Positions 1 to 14,938 of a stretch of 64,000 bases of DNA are shown piece by piece. The notes beneath the pieces were generated by a model that did not search any database, was not told the origin of the DNA, and worked only from the letters and a program-made list of their open reading frames with translations. The DNA is from Loxodes magnus (taxonomy: Eukaryota; Ciliophora; Karyorelictea; Loxodida; Loxodidae). The translations under genes and the position numbers were made by a program. Location of the stretch: positions 256,001 through 320,000 of the forward strand of contig CAMPDV010000122.1 in NCBI GenBank assembly GCA_946699065.1, written 5' to 3'. The first letter of the stretch is position 1; every line of letters starts with the position of its first letter.

Positions 1-1775
1 AAGCTTCTAGTATTTAAACTTAATATTTATGTATATAATAGGAATATTTAACTGAGCTTAAATCTCATACTTACAACCTTTCTAATGTTCCAGTATTTTA
101 TCTCTACCATCTTAAGAATAAAATCCAGCTTGAATAATTTAATTCCTTATATTCAAATACACTACATACTTTTATCTTTGCTATTGATATGCATTATATG
201 ATATTATTTTAAAACCTTTTTTCATTATTAGTTCTTTCTAATGTAATTAAGAGGAAATAATATTTTTACTTAGACTAGCATTTCATATCTTTTATGATAT
301 ATAGAGAATTAAAAAAATTGCTGTTGAGAATATTTCATCTTCTTCCCATCTATTTTCAGCGCATGTAAAGTAAATAAAAAATTTTAGATATCTTGGTTAC
401 TTTTTTTTATAAGTATTTTATTTTAATTTTGTCGAGAATTATCCTTCTATCATAAGCAATATCCTTTTACTCTTAAGTACTTTCCATTGCTAAAGGTCTT
501 TCTTTATTATTTCTGATATTTATCCAGCTTTAAATTCTTATATTTAGTTATTTTTTATGTCTTTTAGTATTAATCTATGAGCTACAATAATTTTAGATGC
601 TTTCTTAGAGATATTGCTAAGATCCATAGAATTAGCATCCTTTCTTTTTCAGATATTTTTTTGATTTTTACTTCCTATTTTGCATTTTATCAATTTTTTA
701 AGTTTACAGTCCGACTTAAGTTTTTAAATAATGACTACTTAGATATTAAACATTTATTTCATCCCTTAACTATTTGAATCTAGGAGATATTTTACTGATT
801 TACTGATTATGTATTTCAGAAGAAATTAAGTTTTCCTTATAACGAACCTAAAATTAAGTCAATTTCATTTTTCTTGTTGAATTACAATTTTAATTTTGTT
901 ATTCTTTTTAATAATTTGCTTTTTTAAACTAAATTCAACACTATTTAGCATTATTATTTCAGAGGTAGCAATCTCAGTTTATAATACAACTTTTGACTTA
1001 TTTTTACTATTAATTTTGTACATTTTTCTTTATGATTTGAGAGAATCCTTTTATTATTTTCCGTTACATTCTTTTTATACCACTAATTACAAAAAATTAG
1101 TGATGTTTAAAAGAATATCATAATAGGTCTATTAGCAAATTAGTTCAGAATAACTTCTAAAGCATCTTAATACAAAAATTTCTGGCTAAATATTCTTACA
1201 AACTTTTCATTTTTCTTGTGATTGCAAAAGGGAATTTTTTATATTTTTATATGTCCATCAATTATAGTATTAGCTATTAAATTGCAGTACATAGATAAAG
1301 TTTCGTAATTACTTATTGAATGTACTTAGGTTAGATAGAATAATTAAATCAAGAGATAAATAGTAAGAAATATGATCAAAATAAAATGAATAGATTCATT
1401 CCTTTAGCAAAAACTTTGTTCTACTTTCTTAAATAAGCTAACTAATTCTCTCTAAGTTAGCCATGAGATGGATAGACTAGACAAATATAGTTACCCTACT
1501 TATTTGATTTTTCATACTAATGAAATAATATTTTCTTATCTTGTATTTACTTAATGAATAGTCAAATTATTCTTCTTCTTAAGGGTATGAAATTAAATAT
1601 TGGTTATATATGTAAGAATTTCAAGATTATTATTACTTAGTATAACTTGTCTAATAAAGAGCCTAATTATAAATATATTTAGGGTAAGATCTTTAAGGTA
1701 ATTTATTACATACTGGAGTTCCATTATGTAAAGTAAAAGGTAGTAAATTTATCTTTCTATTAATTAAAGATAGAG
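1..1775. other. AT-rich intergenic region
   Basis: No family-like reading frame was found on either strand with UAA and UAG read as glutamine. The sequence is dominated by A/T runs; short open stretches (for example near 577-777 and 896-1123) have the low-complexity F/I/L/Y composition expected of random AT-rich DNA. Confidence 0.55.
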
Positions 1776-3335
1776 TCAGTCGCTTTTCTAAGCATTCATG
1801 AAAAACTCTTTTAGTTCCTTTAAAGTTACTTTCCCAGATTTGCTCTAGTTTATTTCTTTAAATGCGTTCTAAAAAAATTGTATGTTTTCGCTATCCTTGA
1901 CGTTAAGTTTCTAAATCAAATCTTTTTCAGTGAAATATCCTCTTTTTTTCTAAATAAAAAAGTTACGGAATCGAATAGCTAAAATAGAGTTAAGATTTGA
2001 TTGTCTACATTAGTATCAGGAAATGTGCATGAAGTAATAAATTCTGAGTTATAGATTACCTTGATAGGAGATGTATCCATTGTTATCAACATCAATTTAG
2101 CTAAAATAAGCTTTAGCTCATTCACTACTTTTCTTTTCATTGTTAGGGCTAAAGTTTTAGAATGACTAAATGAACTCAGATTTACTAATTTTGCCATCTC
2201 CATTTTTATCCATGCTTCTAAAAATTCTTTCTAGTTCTACTTTCTTACTTGCTTCTGGAATTCTGTGAACCAAATAAGAAGATAAGAATTTGCATATTTC
2301 TGACAAAGAACCAAATTTTTCAATATTTTACGTTAATCTTTCCATTTAATTAGTACATATCTGATCTTAATGCACTTCCTTCAAGCATTAAATCTATTAA
2401 AGTACCTCTTTAGGAGTCAATCTCTTTTATTGATTAATTCATAAAAGACTTTGCAATAGATCCATCATTCCTATCGACATTTTCTTGTGATATTAATATG
2501 TTTGAACTATATTGTAGTCACTCAATTAAGCATAGGTCAAGTTTTGCTTATCTTTAATTTTGATAAGAGGATGAAAGTTAAACTACATGTGGAATAAAAC
2601 TACTCCTATTGACCATGAATCATATTTTGTAGAATATTCCTAGCCCAAAATTGCTTCCGGAGCTGTATAATCATATTATAGTTACTATTCCTCTAAGGAA
2701 TTACTTCTTTTATATGTTTGATACTATATCTCCGTCATATGAGTTAATCTGATTTGAGAAATATTTCCTTCTTTAACCAAAAGAATATTTGATGGAGTGA
2801 TCTTCTTATGAATGATTTTATTGGAATGACATTTATTGGTAGCTTATAATAACTGAAGAGCTACTTCAAAGATTTCTTACTCACTAAACTAGCTATTATT
2901 TTTTCTTCTATTTTCAATTTCCTTCTACAAATCACTTTCACACCACTCATATATCAAATAAGCGTATTCAGATTCTTCAAATCACTCTTTCACCTATAGA
3001 ATATTGGGATGTTCAATTTTCTTCAGAAAGTTAAATTCATGCCATGAATCAGAAAAGGCTTTAAAATTTGACTATTATATAATAAAAGCGTTCCAGTAAG
3101 TGTTTTCTTTAATTGACTTTACTTTAATAGAGGCTTTACTATTATCTTGCTTTTAGATGTTTCCATCACATAAAGTATAGCATCTGTCAAATCCACTATT
3201 ATTTTTCATAATCAGTGTAGAAGTTGGAAGCGTTAATTTACTTTTTTGCTACTATTGAGCCTAAGTAGTTTCTTAATTTTCTGCCTTTTCATTTTTAGTT
3301 TCCTCATTTCTTGAAATGCATTCACATTAACCCAT
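1776..3335 (-). CDS. CDPK-type protein kinase homologue with EF hands, probable pseudokinase
   Basis: Calcium-dependent protein kinase architecture, 508 residues after removing two introns (1950-1966, 17 nt; 2044-2059, 16 nt). It starts MGQCEC, a classic N-myristoylation and palmitoylation signal, so membrane anchoring is likely. A kinase domain follows (roughly residues 70-340), then EF hands (DKNGDGKIS, DVDNNGYIS, and weaker FDSKKRGYFT and INQSKSGKVT). Catalytic motifs are replaced: HRDxKxxN reads HKKITPSN, the DFG position reads LTH, and the beta-3 VAIK lysine is not evident. APE is kept (TAPEAIL). This points to a catalytically dead calcium sensor or scaffold. In-frame UGA codons at 2982-2984, 2439-2441 and 2118-2120 are read as Trp; the terminal UGA is 1776-1778. 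Family call is firm; loss of activity is inference. Confidence 0.85.
1950..1966 (-). other. 17-nt intron in CDPK-like gene
   Basis: The minus-strand sequence GTAACTTTTTTATTTAG has GT-AG ends and interrupts the third EF hand. Removing it restores FDSKKRGYFTEKD and the frame to the final UGA; leaving it in breaks the EF hand. Confidence 0.8.
2044..2059 (-). other. 16-nt intron in CDPK-like gene
   Basis: The minus-strand sequence GTAATCTATAACTCAG has GT-AG ends. Removing it joins GYISYQ to EFITSC, the normal end of an EF-hand loop and its exiting helix. Confidence 0.8.
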
Positions 3336-5399
3336 TTTTATAACTGAAACTTGGTAAATTTTCCTTTAATTTATTGCACTTTAATATTTATATCTTGCTT
3401 AGCTTATTATCTTTTATCAATTACAAGTTTAAGTTGTTTTAATCGAAAGAGAATATAACCTTATTACATACAATATGCTAATAAAGATATTAAAGGAGCT
3501 ACTTAAAACCAAGAAAGTAATAAATGCAGTAGATGCATAAAGTTTAAGTCTCCAGTATGATAGTAACAAATATCTATTAGTTGAAGTATTAAACAGTTAA
3601 TATTTCTATATTCTAGAACTAGTTTTATTATCCCTTTAATCTATTTTTAGAACCAACCTGAGTTTCTATTTAAGGTTCGTATTAGCTCTACTAGGATATG
3701 TAATTAGTATATTCGCTTTATTTATCCTTTCCTTTTCAGTATTTTCAAGTTTCTAAGCAAGCTATTTATTTGGGTATCTCTCTATTTCAGAACTACTGCT
3801 TCTAGAGAAATTAGATCTTAGTAATAAAATTAATTTCTTTATCATAAAAGGTATTTAAATAGTATAGGTAATATAATAGAACTTAATAATATCTTGTCTA
3901 AAGAATTCCTTATATCTGGTACATTACTATATTGCATGCTCAATAAATGCTTAAGGTTATTTAAATATATATTCATATTTTTAAACTAGTTCATTCAAAT
4001 ACCTTTATACCATATTCTGAAAGAAATAATAAATTAAGAGTTTAAAATTAAAAATAGCTGATATTAGACTATAAACTGCTTAAGCTGATTTTAGATGGTT
4101 TAATTATAAGAGTAAATACTGATAAATTTAGACTAATAGTTTTAAGAGGCTTTAGTTAAATAGGATTTAAATATAGCTATGATTATTTATACTTTATTTA
4201 GAGTAAATACGAGAATAGCTTAGTCTAGTATAAGTAACTAGCTATTCTCTTAGAATCCAAGTATTTACTGCAGCTTTAAGAGATTTGAGCTCTTTTCTTA
4301 AGGCATCTTCTATTAAATTTCTAGTTATCGCTTTATTTTTGATTAGAGCTAACTTTAAGGCATTTGCATTTAGCTTTATACTAACTTCGAAACAAACTGG
4401 GAAAAATGCATAAAAATTAGCGATTGATCCCTTCTAACTAAAATTCTACTTGAATAGGTAAAAATTTATTTAGCATATACTAAATTAGTTAAGGGAGGTT
4501 TTAGAAGACAATTCTAAAAGAAGTAGATGATTAGATAGGCTATAAAGCATAAAAAGTTAACTTATTTGTAATAAAAAAAGGAATTAAAATTGTATACTGT
4601 AGAATTAGAAATCCTTATTTAAAGTCTATTTAGAATAGCTACTTAAGTTATAGTATAAGCATCTAAATATTGGGAATAATTTAGACTTTATATAAGCTTA
4701 GAATTTTATTAAGGTAAAGAGTAGTGAATAAGTTAAGTAGACAGAGGTAATGGAGGAAATTATGAGGATATCATTAAATTTCAAATGATAAATATAAACC
4801 TGCATGAAAAATAGGAGCAGAGGGAATATCTATATAATGAAAGTACTTATTGTCGACTAAATAACTAGAAAATAGCAGTATATTAATCAATTTGGTATTA
4901 TAGTTATACACTCTACTTTATATAATAATAACTTACTATCTAAACTGTAATCTGAATTATCTATTATTCTTTCATTAGAATAAATCACTTAAAGCTTTTA
5001 AAATGCCATTAGAAATGGTGATTTTTTAACTTGTAAAGTATAATAATGACTATTAAAAATTTCCATAATAACTGTTCTTAAAGATTTAATCAATTTAATT
5101 CTTAAAAAATAAATTTGCATATTAAATATGCTTACTTGAAGAAAAAAGAGAAGCATCTAATAATTTTTTATTACTTAATTTTGATAGTAAGACAATAATT
5201 GTATAAATAATAGCTGTAAAGTATATAGAAGGTATAGGTGATAGTTATTCTAAGGCATAAAGCTATTTTTCCTATAAATCTATATGATATTAGAAATCTT
5301 AATCAGTATAATCAGTTATTAAGTTTAGGAATCTTTCCTAGTTTGCTTAGAAAATGAATGCAACTGCTTTCATTTATTTTAGGTAAAAATTATAAAAAT
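3336..5399. other. AT-rich intergenic region
   Basis: Upstream of the minus-strand CDPK-like gene and of the plus-strand PLAC8 gene, so it should hold divergent promoters, but no specific element can be recognised. No family-like coding frame was seen. Confidence 0.5.
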
Positions 5400-5945
5400 A
5401 TGGGTGATAAACATTGAAAGCATAGTCTCCTGAGTTGTTGCTCGAGAAAATAGTATGTCTGTTGCTATGTTTGCTGCCCTTACTGGGCGAGCTGCTCGTT
5501 TACGCTAGCTACTTTCAAATTTATTCCAGGGTAAAATGCCAGCTTACGATGCTGCTTAGCATGCTTTTTCCCCTGTCCCTGTTATCCTATAAACAGATGG
5601 AAGGTGAGAAAGCATTTTTAGATAAAAGGTAATTTTTGTGAAGACTGCTTTACTCACTGCTTCTGTCACTGTTGTGCTATAATTTAAGAAAGTAGAGAGG
5701 TTACTCCAGATTTCGCTACGGGATTAAACTAAGTTGCTTAAGAAATAGATAAAGTTGTTACTTAAGAACTTTAAGAACTTTAAAAGCATGATCAACAAAA
5801 AAAAGCAAGTGAGGTAGCATAGCCCTAGCAAATGGTTCAAACTTAACCATTATAATCTTAACAGATACTTTAAATCCTTTTGTTCCAATTAATAAAATAA
5901 GCTTATAATTCTTAATCTCTTAAGCTGGTAAAGCTATATTTGTGA
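5400..5945 (+). CDS. PLAC8 family cysteine-rich membrane-associated protein
   Basis: Starts MGDKH followed by UGA (Trp), as in the paralogues at 49485-49949 and 60671-61126. The PLAC8 core is intact: paired cysteines near residues 13-33, LACFFPCPCYPINR, the KxRKHFQIKGNFCED block and CFCHCCAIIQESREV. A glutamine-rich, probably coiled tail follows. PLAC8 proteins are small cysteine-rich, membrane-associated proteins with varied roles. The paralogues end with UGA a few codons after the QQMVQ tail, whereas this copy has UAA at that place (5844-5846). Read strictly as Gln, the frame runs 33 codons on to UGA at 5943-5945, as annotated here; a protein ending at 5846 (148 aa) is the alternative. Confidence 0.75.
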
Positions 5946-6562
5946 TACCAATAGGTGTTAGATTAGTTATTCATAAATAAGCTACATATAAACATCTATA
6001 AATTATATCCTTTTAATGAATCTCAAAGGCTGGTTGATTACTAACAGTTAGCTACTTAAACTATAGAAACTTTAATAAGACTAAAATCCTTTAAATTAAA
6101 TAAAGACAATTTAAAGAGCTTAGATAGTTATATAAGCTTTCCTTTTAAGATGAAATACTTTTATATCGCTAGAAAAATGACTATATATGCTTTTTTACTA
6201 ATAACATAAATATAAAGATAGAATTCCAATGGTAAATAGATATTATTATGGATTAAAGCTGTTATTAGAAGATAGCTCACTCTTATTATCTCAATATAAT
6301 TAGTTCTTGCACAAGCAAAAACTGGAAGATCTCCATATTTCAGACTTAAATTATTTCTCACTATCTACTGAAATATAATTTTACAAAGGTCGTAAAAGGT
6401 GAAAAATTTAATAAAATAGAGGCTAAGAAAAGATAAGAACTCATATAAATAAATATTGGTAAAACAAATTAGAATAGCCAATTATAGCATTAAAAGGTTA
6501 ATTTAATAAATATATTTTTAAGCTTTACAATTGCTTAAGTACCTGGAGGTCATTGTTGCTAG
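5946..6562. other. Spacer with array-related repeats
   Basis: Non-coding spacer between the PLAC8 gene and the meckelin relic. A stretch around 6200-6320 resembles, in opposite orientation, spacer near 48950-49110 in the 42-63 kb array, so this is probably part of a dispersed copy of that array. Confidence 0.4.
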
Positions 6563-7551
6563 CTAATTAATTTAATAAGTTATAAAATTGCAGATATGTT
6601 AACATTCTCTATTTTATTCTTTCGCGCTTTTTTCTTTCTGATATAGATTGGGACATTTTACTTAATCTAAGTCAAGTAGAGATGATATGCAAAGCTTTTC
6701 AATCAATTCATTCTTAAAATTCTTTTTAAGTAGTACTTTGCTTATTTGGAGTGCTTTAACCTGAGTAATCTTCAGAAAATTTTCTTGAACTAATTTCCAT
6801 TGAAAATTTACTATTTTCACATATATAAGCAGTATTAGTAGAGTCAGTATTTTAATTCTCTATTCTAAGGTACATGAAAGTAATATTCATTGAACAAGCA
6901 TATGATGATTAGGTATATGTAATTATGGAAGTATTGGAAAGAGCACTTGAAAAGGAAGCTATAGGAACTGCTAAATCAAGAGGAATAAACTGGGAAAATT
7001 AAAAAACATCTACAAAGCTATGAAAGGTTTATTCCAATTAGCTTAAGAAAAGTAATAAATTCACTAACTACAAATCACAGGCTGAGAAAACTGAAACTTA
7101 TTAGATTAGAATTAAGCAGATGCAACAAAAACGTTTTCAGAGAATTAAAAAAACTTTCGATTAGAAGATTTCGATATGTTGGAAAAAATAAAAATTTTTC
7201 TTAACATGAAACTACAGGAATTGATGAAAGATGCTTTTTGAAAAAGTACAAAATTAAATCTTCAAAAAATCAGCCCTCTAAAGAACTTTTACTCTTCTTA
7301 CTACCGAAATGAGCTATTTTTCAAATAAAAATTTTTAGTAAAGATCTCTAGATGAGTTTCTATAGTGTCTTTTTATGTGGAAAATATTTTAAACTCACAT
7401 TAACTGCTAGATTCTTTTTCACCTTCGTACAATACATAAGTGAAGACACATTTTAGTGGTTTTCATTTTTGATTATTTACTAGTATATTTGAGAAAATCT
7501 TTAGGAGCCAAGGGAAAGAAAACTCAAATAGAAGAAAGAATTTTACTATGA
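6563..7551 (+). pseudogene. Meckelin (TMEM67/MKS3) C-terminal pseudogene
   Basis: A diverged, inverted copy of the C-terminal half of the meckelin-like gene at 52550-54309. It begins at the stretch matching NELQTCRY and runs through the region matching EELVRALAKEE to the shared C-terminus, ending at the UGA at 7549-7551. Compared with the other copies it has many substitutions and frame disruptions and lacks the upstream membrane segments. It is the most diverged meckelin copy in the window and probably an old duplicate. Confidence 0.75.
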
Positions 7552-9211
7552 TTGTAGATACTTACTATTCAATCATTTACATTAAGCATACTTTATTACT
7601 ATCTGATATAGAAACTGTTAATTTAGCATATGGTTAAATCTTAAATATCTTATAAAAGTATAAAAATGATTTTGATCTAATTATATTAAGTAAACATTAT
7701 TTGACTTAAGGATTTTATAGGTTAGCAATGATTATATTTACCTAATTTATTAATATTTGTAATCCATTACCTGCTATACATATAGATGCTATTTTTGTAT
7801 AGATAATCTTAAGATAAGCAGTCATTTCGCTTAGATTTAGAATATGTAAACTTATAGAGTAACTAGTATATTATAGTATGGTATTTTCTCTTACTAAATT
7901 AACTTGCTGCTTGAAAAGGAATGTATATTAGATAGTTACTATATATCTTATATACTAGGTGATAAAAGTCTTTCATCTGAGATACTAATATATACTTATT
8001 GCTATAATAAGAATATTCAAAGTATCTTACTAAGTATAGCTACACTAGTAACAAGCAAAATAGAGGCAGTAGCTAATCAGATTATATACTAAAATTAGTC
8101 TTCTTAGATTTATAAAGCTAAGTAATAATTCCTCTAGCTAAGAAGACTAAAGTTTAAAACTCTCAGATAAAGATAGTTTTATAACGTTAGTATAAAAGAT
8201 TCCATATTTAAAGCGATAAAATAATAGAAATTATAAGGGAAATAATATTGAAATACATCTAATAATTAGTAAATGTATACTTATGCTGTTAAAGGAGATT
8301 ATTTATTTCTTAATATTTCTCTGGAATTTATCATTCAACTATGATAATCTCTGATAGACTTTATAGGCATAGTTTATGATACTTCCTTTAAATTATACCC
8401 AATTTATGCTATACTGATGTGTATTAGACTTCTACAAGGAGGTAATTTTAGGACGCACCTACATAAGTTCTACTCATCCATAACATATATTTCACACTCC
8501 CTTTATATTTTAAGTTGCTTTTTAGTACCAATAATTAAAATTCTAAGAAGGTTAAAATAATCTTTTAAAGAAGCTTATTAAATTGTAATAAATATACCAA
8601 AGCTATTTAAAAGAGTGATTAGTAGTTAAGTTTTATAGTTGGCTATAGCTTATAATATTAATTGGACTTTTTAAAGGGATTAAGTAATAAGACAAGTTCA
8701 ATATTTGGGACTGCTTACTAAAATATTATCTTAGATATAATCAGCTATCTAATTAATATTTAGCGTAACAATAAGATAATTATTAGATGAATGTTACTCT
8801 ATACCCTAATTTACTCCCTTTGGATAAATTAGAAATTAAAAGATAGTATTTGTTTAAGCATTCTAGTATTATAGTCATATATTGCTAAGTTTGTATTACC
8901 CAGATTATAATATTACTAAGGAAAATGCTATAACAAACTAATGGACAAAGTAAAGCTGGCTTAGTAAATTAGATTGCTTATTCAGCGGATAATTTTAATT
9001 ATCTTAGATTCAGTGTAAGCAACTAAACTCAATCTTAACTTAATTAACAGAATGGTTTTTGATAGGGCATATAATTAAGTCCTTGGTATATAAATATACT
9101 ATTAGCATAGAATAAGATAAGAAGGTATTAAAAGGATACTTTAAATAAATCATAATAAAGATATCATCTTAATGAATACTCCCTTAGCTTATCTTTGTAT
9201 CTCTTAAATAA
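7552..9211. other. AT-rich intergenic region
   Basis: No coding frame with recognisable family features. Short open runs such as 7904-8092 have random AT-rich composition. The promoter of the PEX6-like gene should lie at the right end, but no motif is evident. Confidence 0.5.
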
Positions 9212-11834
<2,623 letters not shown>

Positions 11835-12632
11835 CTTATAAAACATAAAGATGCAAAAGAAAAGTGAAGCAAGTATTTTAGAGTGCTGTAAAAAATTAAT
11901 TTAACTTACGAATTAAATGGGCCATTTGAAAGATAAGTGAGCTTTTCTTTAATTATATTATAAAATAAATATTCGTTAAGGATATTCAGTGCTAAATAAA
12001 AATTGAATCAAATGAAAGATTTTAATAATAAAGGGTAAATGAAGTCTAAGCTATAAATGAAAGTTTCTGTTAGGACTAAATCACTGAAACTTGTTACTTC
12101 CAAATACTATACAAACTTTATCTAATTCCTACTAATCTTAGGCATTTCTTAAAGATACTATAAGATAAATTAAGAAATCACTTTGAACTTGTTACCTACA
12201 TCTAAACTTAAAAATATACTAAAATTAGAGGAAGAATACAGAAAGTTTCTATAGTACTAAACTAGGAAAAATGGGATAAATAAAGTTAGGAAAATACAAT
12301 TATGTAATGTATTTTAATAGAGTGCATTAAAGGAAATATTTGGATAGAATAAGTAGCCTAGACATTGCATTAACATATGAAAAATTAAATATTTAAATTG
12401 ATTGAAATCTTAATAAAATTAAGTAAATATCACATGAGAAACTCTAACTAGAGAGCTTATATTAGGGCAAGAATATTATTAATCCTATAAATATTTATTT
12501 TGCAAGCATTGCAAGTACTGCTATTAATGTATACTGATACATTCCATGCTTATCGTTATATTTTATCTAAGAATTAAGAATACATTATCCTCTTTATAAA
12601 TGTCAATATAAAATAATTCAAGCTATAATAAA
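11835..12632. other. AT-rich intergenic region
   Basis: Nothing recognisable on either strand. Confidence 0.5.
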
Positions 12633-13127
12633 ATGGATAGAACAGAAGAGAGAATTACTAACAGAAACCATTAGAAGCTAGATACAATCGAAAGCTTATC
12701 TAATGGATTTTCAGGAACTATAAAAATAACTTACTTGGAGGTTTAAAAAAGAATGGTAATATGCATTAAAGTTAGGATTGAAATTCTAAATTTGGAGCAG
12801 AAAAATATGCAAAAGCCTAATAAGATAATCTGTAATAAAATAAGTTAAGATTTACATTGTTGAATAAAAGGGTTATAAAAATTATACTTTGATAGTAGAG
12901 ATAAAGCGTCCAAAAGATAAAAAATTACATTATTAAAGAGTCAGAAGATTAAACATGAAAGTACATAACAAATAGAAGGCACTTTACTCATTATTGTTTA
13001 TTACATATAAGTTAAATAAAATAATCCCTTCAAGGACATCTTTCTTGCTTTAAAAGCTTTATAAGAATTCTGGAAAACAACTTTCCTATTAAAGCCTTTA
13101 GCTTTGAATCTGTATAATTCTCCATGA
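12633..13127 (+). CDS. Hypothetical ORF, 164 aa, doubtful
   Basis: An ATG-initiated frame closed by UGA with UAR read as Gln and one internal UGA. The N-terminal half is rich in charged residues (MDRTEERITN...), the C-terminal half hydrophobic (KDIFLALKALQEFW). No family was recognised. Because only UGA closes frames in this code, an open frame of this length can arise by chance in AT-rich DNA, so it may be non-coding. It lies tail-to-tail with the Myb-like gene. Confidence 0.25.
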
Positions 13128-13260
13128 TGTTATATTATAAATTAATTCCATTAAATGCAACAAAGTATATATATTGGGATTACATAAGCTCTAAGTTCTG
13201 TATTTTAAAAGTGATAATTGTAATTTAAGCATCAGGATGGTATGGTATTAAACTCTATGT

Positions 13261-14325
13261 TCAGAATATAAAGCTTGAATTTTTATCTACGTGGAAATAT
13301 TAAAGTTAATGGAGTAAATATGAGGAAAACTATTTTCTTAAAGCTAGGGAAATTATGAATTTTAAATTAAACTCATAGTAAAATGTTAGCTATTATTCAT
13401 ATACGCATCTTCATAATGATAATTCTAAATCAACCGAGGACTTGGAGTTCTTGATTCTTAACTTCTATAAACTATGGCAGATATAGGATTGTAATTATTA
13501 AATAATCCATTTTCTTCGTTTAAGTTGAATTAGGCAATTTCTTCAATCTCACTGTCTTGTAGCATGCTAGATGAATAATTAGAACAAGATTGCTTGTAGT
13601 CAAGATCAGTTGTTTAATAGGAGTTTGATGATTCAAAGGTGTTAAGATTTGATTTTATAATTGTTTAGAAATTCGCGCCTTGTAAATAGATTTAACTTAC
13701 TTTTTAATCATGTAGTGTACTAGGGAGCTTGTGATTGTCTTGTCCACTGTCTTCTTTCATAGTTGTAGTTATATTTTGTTTATTTCTAGTCTTTTAGTTT
13801 ATTTGCTAAATTTGATTTTTATTAAGATATTTATTTACTTTACCTGTTTTTTCTTTTCTCTTTAGTAGAGCTTTAGCTCTATTCCTAACTTAGCTTTCAT
13901 TTCTTCCTGGGAGTAACTTTGAAATAGTCACTCACTAATTTCCAATTTCCTAAAATTTAGAGAGAATAATTTAATCCTCTTCCTAAGTTCATTAGCTTTC
14001 TGAATAGCAGATTACTGTTTAGTCCTGGCTACAGATGGTGAAGGAATCTATTTCTGAGAAATTTACCATTTCTTACTTTTTCGCTATCAAAGAAGCATTT
14101 ATTAATTTAGTTAGCAATAAGTCTTCATTTCATCCCTTAGTTAGCTAGAGTCACTATCAAGTTATCTTCATCTTAAGCATAAACTGGCTAAGCTCTCATT
14201 CTTCCTTCAACGGAATATTGCTTTTAGCCCTTTTATATATTCTAATCTGATCCACTTTTCTGGATGGCTTATAATCCTTAGACAGTTCAATTAGTGGAAA
14301 GTGAAGGTTAGAAAAAATCTTCCAT
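13261..14325 (-). CDS. Two-repeat Myb/SANT DNA-binding protein
   Basis: Likely a nuclear DNA-binding regulator. The first Myb repeat reads AQDEDNLIVTLANQG..WRLIANQI with VRNGKFLRNRFLHHLQP; a 16-nt intron (14000-14015) follows; the second repeat reads QWTQEEDQIILSKFQE, GNQW, ISKLLPGRNESQVRNR. The intron restores the standard Myb linker (LNKSQWTQEED). Both conserved tryptophans of the second repeat are encoded by UGA (13989-13991 and 13932-13934), among the strongest evidence here that UGA means Trp. The C-terminal half is Ser/Asn/Gln-rich and unassigned. The 3' end is uncertain: a putative 29-nt GT-AG intron at 13344-13372 would bring the frame to UGA at 13261-13263; without it the frame runs further. 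The Myb call is firm, the ends are not. Confidence 0.75.
14000..14015 (-). other. 16-nt intron in Myb-like gene
   Basis: The minus-strand sequence GTAATCTGCTATTCAG lies exactly between the two Myb repeats. Its removal changes frame and yields the canonical inter-repeat linker. Confidence 0.8.
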
Positions 14326-14938
14326 TATGTTGTCAGATATTATCAATAATAAATGCTTATTTATATATTCTACAGAAAATTAAAGCCTTTTTATAACGCT
14401 TCTACAATCTCGAAATCCTTTAAACTTGTCAAATTTAAGACCGTTTCTTTATCTTACTAGTATAAAAGTACTTTACAATCCTTAAGTATGATGAGTATAT
14501 CAGATCACTATTTCATCTATTGTAAGCGAAAATAAGATATCAAGAATTAGAGCCACCTTCTAGTATCTACAACTCTAATATTCTTGCATGAAGGAAGAGA
14601 TGGTAATAATAGCAAAGGAGATGCTTAAATTGAAGCAAGATAGGGAGTGGACTAATAAAGTAGTATATATGTCTTAATGACTGAAATGCTGGTAATTAAA
14701 CTCTAGTAAATCCCTAAAAGGTGAAGAAGCATTACTTAGTTAAGTTTAAATGATAATTTGGTTGAGATTTAAACTAATTCAGTTAATCTTTGAAGGTTCA
14801 TAAGTATAACAAACTAAGCTTTATTTATCGTTATATGAGATTAGTAATTTTGGTACTTTCTTTACTCTTTGAAATTTCTTTTGAAAATATATGATTATTC
14901 TTTTGAAAATTTGATGGATTTATTGTTTAAAATTACTA
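14326..14938. other. Divergent intergenic region (Myb-like / FHA genes)
   Basis: Lies between the 5' ends of the minus-strand Myb-like gene and the plus-strand FHA gene, so it should hold both promoters. No motif was recognised, and no coding frame beyond short Gln/Lys-rich runs. Confidence 0.45.

Noticed and set aside
577-1123. Two plus-strand open frames of 66 and 75 codons
   Set aside because: Low-complexity Phe/Ile/Leu/Tyr composition typical of random AT-rich DNA; no family features and no partner copies.
2101-2160. A 28-nt intron between the first two EF hands of the CDPK-like gene
   Set aside because: The frame is continuous through this stretch when one UGA is read as Trp; no intron is needed.
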